Source: Streptomyces sp. NK08204 (GTDB taxonomy: Bacteria > Actinomycetota > Actinomycetes > Streptomycetales > Streptomycetaceae). Taken from it: a stretch of 64,000 nt of DNA. The position numbers and the translations under genes were made by a program. Location of the stretch: contig NZ_JAINVF010000003.1 of assembly GCF_020400585.1 (NCBI RefSeq), forward strand, positions 1-64,000, in the 5' to 3' direction. Under the pieces are notes generated by a model. The model saw nothing but the letters and a program-made list of their open reading frames with translations. It ran no database searches and had not been told where the DNA came from. Positions 52,623 to 58,790 of the stretch are shown piece after piece; within the stretch, counting starts at the first letter, position 1; each line of letters starts with the position of its first letter.

Positions 52623-54311
52623 TCAGCGCCGGTCCGGGGCGTCACCGGTCAGTTGCCGCCACTGGGTACTGTCCTGCCGGAAGAGCCGGTCCTTGACCTG
52701 GGTGAACCGGACTCCACCCGCCACCGTGGCGTCCCACTGGCGCTGGAACGCGCCCTCGGGCAGGCACAGGACGGACGGCAGTCCCAGGCGGCCTTCGGCG
52801 CGCGCCTGGCGGTAGCCGGAGGACTCCTTGCGGAGCGCGGTGTCGAGCAGGCGGGCGAACCGGCTCGTCTCGTGCTCGCTCCACGTCCCCCAGGGTTCGA
52901 CGGCGAAGGTGTAGTACGGCGTCGGACCGTCCGCGGCGGCCACCCGGCAGGCCGCGTTGCGCACCTCGAGGCCGGTGGCGGTGAGCGTGCTGCGGAGCGC
53001 TCGGACGACCTGGCCCTCACGCAGTCGTTCGCCGACGGCATCGGACAGGGTGGCGCGGCCCGCGTACTCCATGCGGGGGACGCCGTCCGCGTGGTCCAGG
53101 ACCCGCACCACGTCACCCATCGCATAGCGGTACAGCCCGCCCACGTGGCTGAAGACGACGTGGTAGTCGCGGTTCGTCTCCAGTTCGTGGGGGAGCAGCG
53201 TCTCGCTGTCCGCGGCGAGGTCGGCGTCGGCGTCCACGAACTCGTGCACGGCCGCGGTCACGACAAGGCTGCCCGCGGAGGGATGCCGGTCCAGGGCGAC
53301 GCCGACCGGACCCTCGGATGCGCCCACCGGGGCGGGCAGCAGAGTGACCCCGGCTCCGAACTCCTCCCTCACCCGGGGCAGGTACAAGGAGGCGACGCCT
53401 GTCGTCCAGCTGAGGATGACCTTCATGCGGGGCCACACCAGGGAGGGCCGCACCGTGGGGTGGTACTGCGCCAGCTGTTCCAGTTCGGCGGCGCGCCCGG
53501 GGTTGGGCGAGTGGTGCGGGCGGCCGCCGAGGGTGCCGTCGCGGATTTCCTTGAGGATGCGGGGCCACCAGTGTCCGAGCTGGTACGGCAGGGCCGCGAT
53601 CATGGCCGGGTTGAAGGCGACGATGCCCTGGACGTCCCGGTTCTCTGCGGCAAGCCGCAGACGCAGGTACTGCCGCTCCATGTGGTCGTCCTCGGAGACG
53701 GCCGGGGGCAGCTGCGCCCAGGGTGCCGCGGTGCCCGGCTCGGCAGCGAGCGTCTCGCCGAACACCGCCCCGAAGTCCACCTGACTGGCGCCGAGGTGGG
53801 GGCGGCCCGAGGCGGTGGTGCGGGGAGTGGTCAGGATGTCCTGCTTGAGGTTGAGCACTGCGTCGGGCCGGGCCACCACGTCCCAGAAATGTTCCGCCAT
53901 GGGGGCCCACATGGCGTAGTAGAACGGCATGAAAACCGTCTGGATGAATCGCGGTGTGACCGGAATCTTCTTGTGTGCGCCGGTCGTTCCGCTGCTGGTG
54001 AAGTAGATCGCGGGGTCGTCGGAGGTGAGCAGCCCGCTTTCTCCCGCCGCCATGCGCTCGATCCACGGCTCCAGCGCCGCGTAGTCGGAAATGGGCACGG
54101 CCTTGCGGAAGTCGTCCAGTTCCCGGATCTGGCGAAATCCGTGCTTCTTCCCGAATTCCGTGTCGGCGTTGAAGGCCAGCAGGTCTTCGAGGACCCGGCG
54201 CCGGTGGCCGTCTGTGTCGCCGCATGCCTCTCGGAGAATGCGCTGTTCGCCTAGAACCCGCTCGCGGTATCGACTCAGCCGGTCGGGGTGTGCCCACTCA
54301 TCCACGGTCAT
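52623..54311 (-). CDS. GH3-type acyl-adenylate/amide-forming enzyme
   Basis: A 562-residue member of the GH3 branch of the adenylate-forming superfamily. IYFTSSGTTGAHKKIPVTP near residue 106 is the ATP phosphate-binding loop. YLPRVREEFGAGVTLLPAPV and GASEGPVGV (about 315-335) correspond to the second ATP motif, and YRYAMGDVVRVLDH carries the conserved Asp of the hinge region. Plant GH3 enzymes join amino acids to auxin or jasmonate; bacterial ones are poorly known. It starts at ATG 54311, overlapping the upstream kinase gene by 14 bases. It may amidate or activate a carboxylate in the pathway. Confidence 0.9.
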   Translation of the reverse strand: MTVDEWAHPDRLSRYRERVLGEQRILREACGDTDGHRRRVLEDLLAFNADTEFGKKHGFRQIRELDDFRKAVPISDYAALEPWIERMAAGESGLLTSDDPAIYFTSSGTTGAHKKIPVTPRFIQTVFMPFYYAMWAPMAEHFWDVVARPDAVLNLKQDILTTPRTTASGRPHLGASQVDFGAVFGETLAAEPGTAAPWAQLPPAVSEDDHMERQYLRLRLAAENRDVQGIVAFNPAMIAALPYQLGHWWPRILKEIRDGTLGGRPHHSPNPGRAAELEQLAQYHPTVRPSLVWPRMKVILSWTTGVASLYLPRVREEFGAGVTLLPAPVGASEGPVGVALDRHPSAGSLVVTAAVHEFVDADADLAADSETLLPHELETNRDYHVVFSHVGGLYRYAMGDVVRVLDHADGVPRMEYAGRATLSDAVGERLREGQVVRALRSTLTATGLEVRNAACRVAAADGPTPYYTFAVEPWGTWSEHETSRFARLLDTALRKESSGYRQARAEGRLGLPSVLCLPEGAFQRQWDATVAGGVRFTQVKDRLFRQDSTQWRQLTGDAPDRR

Positions 54312-54942
54312 CGGCGACCACCTCCATAATGGCCTGCGCTGTTCGGGAGACGCTGCTGTGCTGCTGGTCGATCACGGTCACCGGAAGATGACCGATCTCG
54401 TCCCGCATGAGTTTGGCGAGGTCCCGCTGGTAACGGTCGAAGGCGGCCTCGTCGACCTGCTCGCCGTGGCATTCCAGGTGGTGGATCCCGGCTCCCCGGC
54501 CGGCGCGGTTCCACGCCGTACGGGGGTCGATGTCCAGGTAGACGACCCGGCGTGGCTGGGGGAAGGTCCGCCACCAGGTGAACATCGGGTGGTCGCCGGC
54601 TCCGGCGAGACGGCACTTGGCCAGAATTTTGTAGTAATAGGAGTCGACCAGCACGGGACGGTCGTGCCGGGTTCGGACGATCTGATCCCGCAGATGCACC
54701 ACGATCGCCTGGGAGAGAGCGGTGAGAAAGTCAGCCGAGTAGGTGATGCCGAGCGCCGTACCCACCTCGGAGATGATGTCCTGCCGCAGCCGTGAGATCA
54801 GCGCGCGCTCAGGCGTGAGCTGGCCACAGTCCGGCGTGATCACATCACAGGGAAAGCTCTGTGAAAGGAATTCCAGCGCCGTCGACTTACCCGCGTGATC
54901 AGACCCCAGGACAACGAAGAACTCCGGCACTTCCTTGCTCAC
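54298..54942 (-). CDS. P-loop kinase, thymidylate-kinase-like
   Basis: A 214-residue protein starting at GTG 54942, first gene of the minus-strand operon. FFVVLGSDHAGKSTALEFL is Walker A. RPVLVDSYYYKILAKCRLAG matches the DRY-like substrate region of thymidylate kinases, and RRVVYLDIDPRTAWNRAGRG is the strand before the lid. The canonical dTMP-binding and lid residues are not convincing, so the substrate may be another phosphate-bearing or hydroxyl small molecule. Overlap with the GH3 gene argues for a shared function. Confidence 0.82.
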   Translation of the reverse strand: MSKEVPEFFVVLGSDHAGKSTALEFLSQSFPCDVITPDCGQLTPERALISRLRQDIISEVGTALGITYSADFLTALSQAIVVHLRDQIVRTRHDRPVLVDSYYYKILAKCRLAGAGDHPMFTWWRTFPQPRRVVYLDIDPRTAWNRAGRGAGIHHLECHGEQVDEAAFDRYQRDLAKLMRDEIGHLPVTVIDQQHSSVSRTAQAIMEVVADDRG

Positions 54943-55151
54943 GAGCTTTCAACTTCCTGTCGGTGGCTGAGAGCGAGCCTAGGAGGGAAAGCGCGACTCG
55001 CAGGTGAGCGGAGCGATCTCGGAGTGTCGCAACCGGCTCCTCATGGGGTGTCGGATCTCTTCCGGGTGGGTGAATTTCCACAGCGTCCGAATGGCGGCTG
55101 GATGGATGGGGCACCTGAACGGACTGAAGACCAAGGCGGAAGGAACCGGTC
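54943..55151. promoter_or_regulatory. Divergent promoter region of the island
   Basis: 209 bases separate the start of the minus-strand operon (54942) from the start of the plus-strand operon (55152), so both promoters must lie here or just outside. No clear operator, palindrome or consensus -10/-35 pair stands out. Confidence 0.5.
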
Positions 55152-55715
55152 GTGACGACCATGACGACAGACCCGATCGATCTGAAGATCGGGTACGAAT
55201 TCGACGCGCTGGACACGGACGGCGACGGCATTGTCGTCTGGGGTGACTACCAGGACATCGTCGACCGGCACGCCGCCGTGTTCCGCCTGAGCCACGAGGA
55301 CCGACGCATCCGGGCCGTCCGGGCGACGTACGGGCTGCTCTGGCAGGAGTTCCTCCGGCACACCGGCGTGGCGGCCGACGAAGGCCTGACCCGGGATCAG
55401 TACATCAGAGCGTGCCGTGCGGCGAGTCTCGACAGCAGCAGGATCAAGATGATGGAGGCCGCCCCGCACGCGGTCTTCGATGCCCTGGACCGCGACAACG
55501 ACAACAAGGTGAGCAGGAGCGACTTCTCGCGCTACCTGAAGGAGGTCCGGCGGATCACGGCGCCAGGATCGATGGACGCGTTCGCCGCCCTGGACACCGA
55601 CGGGGACGGGTACATCACCCGCAATGAGTTCATCCGCTCCGTACGGGAGTTCCTCCGTTCCGAGGATCTGGAGCGCCCCGGCAGCCTGTACTTCGGGCGT
55701 CTTCAGCAGTCGTGA
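55152..55715 (+). CDS. EF-hand calcium-binding protein (copy 2 of 3)
   Basis: A 187-residue calerythrin-like protein starting at GTG 55152 (an ATG three codons on is possible) behind AAGGAA. EF loops are DTDGDGIVVWGD near residue 22, DRDNDNKVSRSD near 112 and DTDGDGYITRNE near 146. The second hand is degenerate. It ends RPGSLYFGRLQQS, related to the end block of the other two copies. It overlaps the hydrolase gene by 4 bases, so the pair is translationally coupled. It is presumably cytoplasmic. Confidence 0.92.
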   Translation: MTTMTTDPIDLKIGYEFDALDTDGDGIVVWGDYQDIVDRHAAVFRLSHEDRRIRAVRATYGLLWQEFLRHTGVAADEGLTRDQYIRACRAASLDSSRIKMMEAAPHAVFDALDRDNDNKVSRSDFSRYLKEVRRITAPGSMDAFAALDTDGDGYITRNEFIRSVREFLRSEDLERPGSLYFGRLQQS

Positions 55716-56536
55716 CGGGCCCTGCCGGCCCCATCGCGTCCGGGTCGCACCGTGCCGACCGGGTCCCCGTGGTGCTGCTGCACGCGTTTCCCCTCCACTC
55801 CACCATGTGGGACGCGCAACGGCACGTCCTCACCCGCACGGGCCATCCAGTCATCGCTCCCGACCAACGTGGGTTCGGCGCAGCCGTCCTGGGAACCGGC
55901 CCCCCGTCACTGCCGGCGGTCGTCGGCGACCTGGCGCGGTCTCTGGACAGCGGTGGCGTGCGGCGTGCGGTGCTCGTGGGCTGCTCGATGGGCGGGTACG
56001 TCGCCATGGCGTTCCTGCGCCGTCACCCTGATCGCGTGCTGGGGCTGGCCCTTCTTGCCACCCGGGCCGAGGCGGACACGCCGGAGACGGCCGCAGCGCG
56101 GGAGAGATTCGCCCACCGGGTCCTCCAGGACGGCCACAGGGAAGAGCTGCTCGCCGACACCGTGCCCCTTCTGGTCGGCTCCACCACCCTCGAGCGGCGA
56201 ACAGCCGTCGTGGAGCGACTGACAGCCGACGTCATGGCGGCCCCCGCGAGGTCCATGGCGTGGGCTCAGCGTGCGATGGCCGCCCGGCCCTGCTCCCTTG
56301 ATGTCCTGCACCGGGCGGACGTGCCGGCCGTCGTGATCGCGGGTGACGAGGACAGGCTGGTCCGGCCGGACGAGGCGCAGCGCCTGACCGCGGTGCTTCC
56401 CCGCGGGCGGCTGGTGGTCGTCCCAGGGGCCGGCCACCTCACTCCGTTGGAGGCGCCTGCCCGGGTGACGACGGCTCTGCTCGGCCTGCTCGATGCCGTC
56501 GGCGGGGCCGGTGAAGGCGCGAGAGCGAGGCGCTGA
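55712..56536 (+). CDS. Alpha/beta hydrolase
   Basis: A 274-residue hydrolase starting at GTG 55712. VVLLHAFPLHSTMWD is the oxyanion-hole region, LVGCSMGGYVAM holds the nucleophilic Ser (GxSxG), AGDEDRLV the catalytic Asp and GAGHLTPLEAP the His, giving a complete triad. It resembles enol-lactonase/esterase-type enzymes. As part of the island it could act as a thioesterase, esterase or cyclase in the pathway. The C-terminal GEGARARR tail is short and basic. Confidence 0.92.
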   Translation: MTGPAGPIASGSHRADRVPVVLLHAFPLHSTMWDAQRHVLTRTGHPVIAPDQRGFGAAVLGTGPPSLPAVVGDLARSLDSGGVRRAVLVGCSMGGYVAMAFLRRHPDRVLGLALLATRAEADTPETAAARERFAHRVLQDGHREELLADTVPLLVGSTTLERRTAVVERLTADVMAAPARSMAWAQRAMAARPCSLDVLHRADVPAVVIAGDEDRLVRPDEAQRLTAVLPRGRLVVVPGAGHLTPLEAPARVTTALLGLLDAVGGAGEGARARR

Positions 56537-56691
56537 CGAGCCGTCCGACTGTCGTCCACGGCCTCACGCCACGCGAAACCTGTTTTTTCGCCTCAAATCA
56601 TGCAATCGACACATTCGATACGTTGTTGACGCATGCCCTCGTTTCGGTCGTGTGCATGCCTCCCCATCCCCCCCCCGGAAAGGACAGAGTC
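56537..56691 (+). promoter_or_regulatory. AT-rich spacer before the third EF-hand gene
   Basis: 155 bases that include an AT-rich run (TTTTTTCGCCTCAAATCATG) and a TTGACG hexamer at 56626-56631, a plausible -35 box; no good -10 was found. GCATGCC occurs on both sides of a short stretch just before a run of nine C residues. Probably an internal promoter. Confidence 0.4.
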
Positions 56692-57246
56692 TTGGCCACA
56701 ACTACGGCATCGGACGTCATCCGGCTCAAGATTGAACGGGCGTTCGACACCATGGACGCCAACAACGACGGCTACGTGGACTGGTCGGACTACCAGCAGC
56801 TCGTCGACCGGTACATCAGCGTCTTCCAGCTCGGCAAGAACGATCCCCGGGCCGGCGGCATCCAGGCCTTCTACCAGATGTACTGGCAGGAGCTGCTCCG
56901 GCACGCACGGCCGAACGGCCAGAGACTGTCGAAGGAAGAGTTCGTGGAGGCCAACCGCCTCACGAGCGTCGACACCAGCCGGCTCAACATGGTCGAGGGC
57001 TGCGGCCACGCGATCTTCGACTGCATGGACGTCAACGGCGACAACGAGATCAGCAAGGAGGAGTTCGAGACCTTCCTGAGGAAGGTCTGGAAGATCTCCC
57101 AGCCCGACGCGATCGAGACCTTCCACAAGCTGGACCTCGACGGGGACGGCAGCATCTCGCGGCAGGAGTTCATCCGGGCGGCACACGAGTACTTCTACTC
57201 CAGCGACCCGAACGCTCCGGGCAGCCTCTTCTTCGGGCACGTCTGA
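56692..57246 (+). CDS. EF-hand calcium-binding protein (copy 3 of 3)
   Basis: A 184-residue calerythrin-like protein. I start at TTG 56692 because AAAGGAC lies 7 bases upstream and the resulting length fits the two paralogues; the upstream frame is open but not protein-like. EF loops are DANNDGYVDWSD, DVNGDNEISKEE and DLDGDGSISRQE. The middle hand is degenerate. It ends APGSLFFGHV, like copy 1. It follows the hydrolase gene after a 155-base spacer that probably holds its own promoter. Confidence 0.92.
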   Translation: MATTTASDVIRLKIERAFDTMDANNDGYVDWSDYQQLVDRYISVFQLGKNDPRAGGIQAFYQMYWQELLRHARPNGQRLSKEEFVEANRLTSVDTSRLNMVEGCGHAIFDCMDVNGDNEISKEEFETFLRKVWKISQPDAIETFHKLDLDGDGSISRQEFIRAAHEYFYSSDPNAPGSLFFGHV

Positions 57247-57413
57247 CCCCAGCCGCTCGATGCGGCGGTACGTGCGGTGGCGTAAGTCCCCCAGGATGCC
57301 GCCGCACGTCCCCCGGCCGCGTGGAGGGCACCGGTGACAACCGGCCTCCACGCGGCTTCCCCCTCATCAGCCGGACATGCCGGTTCCGGCCGACCTCATC
57401 AGGAGCAGAAGCG

Positions 57414-58019
57414 ATGACGCATGACCGCAGCCCCAGTGACATCACCGATGTGACACAGCTGGTGCTGCATGAACGCCGGAGCCGGGACCGGGGCTGGTGG
57501 GACGCCCAGCGGGAGTGCTTCGCGCCGGACAGCACCGTCCGCGTGAGCTGGTTCCGCGGTACCGGCGCCGACTTCGTCACCGAGTCGGAGAAACTGGCCG
57601 CCAACGGGGAGGACGCCACGCACAGCGTCGGGCCGCCCGTCGTCGACCTGCACCGTGACCGGGCGCTCGCCGAGGTTCCCTGCCACATGGAGCTGCGCAC
57701 GCACCTCGACGACACCCCCGTGATGCTCTCCTGTCATGCACGGCTGCTGTACCGCGCCGAGCGAAGGAGCGACGAATGGCTGATCGCCTCCCTGGACGCC
57801 GTCTATGAGCGTGATGCCGTGACCCCCCATGTGCCCGGCACACGGCTGCACCTCGACGAGGAAAAGCTCGCCACGTTCCGCCCCTCCTACCGGATGCTCG
57901 CCTACCTGCTGGGACAGCGCGGGTACAGCATCGCGGAAGACCTGTACGGCGACGACCGCCCGGAGCACGTGGCCGCGCTGCACCGCTCCGCCTGGACCTG
58001 GCTGCGCAACGGTCGTTGA
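57414..58019 (+). CDS. SnoaL/NTF2-like protein
   Basis: A 201-residue protein starting at ATG 57414 behind AGGAG. DVTQLVLHERRSRDRGWWDA with a following FAPDSTVRVSWFRG and later DLHRDRALAEVPCHMELRTH and ARLLYRAERRSDEWLIASLD follow the cone-shaped fold of SnoaL-like or ring-hydroxylating-dioxygenase-small-subunit proteins. Such proteins act as cyclases, isomerases or dehydratases in natural-product pathways. A C-terminal extension of about 60 residues is unusual. It is the last intact gene of the plus-strand island operon. Confidence 0.78.
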   Translation: MTHDRSPSDITDVTQLVLHERRSRDRGWWDAQRECFAPDSTVRVSWFRGTGADFVTESEKLAANGEDATHSVGPPVVDLHRDRALAEVPCHMELRTHLDDTPVMLSCHARLLYRAERRSDEWLIASLDAVYERDAVTPHVPGTRLHLDEEKLATFRPSYRMLAYLLGQRGYSIAEDLYGDDRPEHVAALHRSAWTWLRNGR

Positions 58020-58700
58020 TCCCTGCTCCCGCTGTCTGCCTCGGCAGCGTGCGCGCCGTATCACCATTCGCGCGTGGAGCCCGGTCGAGGATCGCGGTCA
58101 CCGGACCCGACGGCGACCTCACCTACGGCGAGCTCGAAGACCGGGCGGAACAGGTGGCCGTCCGGCTCGCCGTACTGGGCGTGGGAGTGGATCTTCCGGT
58201 GGGCCTGCCGGTCCTCCTACCGGCAGCGTGAGCGTGGGCCGGCGAGGAGGGGCCGGTCCGGCCGCCGACCCCCGGCTCGGCCCTGTGCTCGCCCTGTTCA
58301 CCTCGGGCTCGACCGGCGAGGCCAGGCCGTCGCCGTCGAGCACCGCCAGTGCCTCCCCCGGGCAGCCCTCCCCACCACCGGCGGCCGGCTGCACGTGCTG
58401 TCCCAGGAGCCGGCGATCGATCCGGAGGCCTTCGCGGCGTACTTCAACAGCACCGGATCGACGCGATGAAGCTCGTACAGAGCCACCTCGCGGCGCCGGC
58501 GGGAGCGCACGGTGCCGCGGACGCCAGGGTGCCGCCGCGGCGGCTGCTGATCTGCGTGGGCGAGCCGCTGCCGCCGAAGCCGGTCGGCCGGGTCCGAACC
58601 GCCCGGCCGGACCTGGCCGGTCGGGAACCACCACGGCCCGAGTGGGACCACCGTCTCGATGCTCACGGTCGAGCTGGTCCTGACCTGACCCAGGCCCTGT
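58016..58700 (+). pseudogene. Decayed NRPS-type adenylation domain
   Basis: Pieces of an adenylation domain appear in the right order but in changing frames: RIAVTGPDGDLTYGELEDRA (N-terminal A1/A2 region), ALFTSGSTGEA (A3 motif), AVAVEHRQCL, MKLVQSHLAAPAGAHG and RRLLICVGEPLPPKPV, then NHHGPSGTTVSMLTV (A5, normally NxYGPTExTVS). At least four frame changes and an internal loss after A3 are needed. A TTG at 58016 overlaps the SnoaL-like stop (TTGA), which suggests it was once translationally coupled to the island operon. Confidence 0.85.
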
Positions 58701-58790
58701 GATCCGGCGGCGTGATCGCAGCTGGGACCGCAGATTCCGACCAAAGCCAACATACTGGACGTATTGGCCACTGGTTGGGAGATGCACAGG

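Noticed and set aside
57829..58702. Open frames of 100-280 codons over 58.0-58.7 kb as intact genes
   Set aside because: Adenylation-domain motifs occur in them but jump between frames, so the region is a pseudogene rather than several genes.
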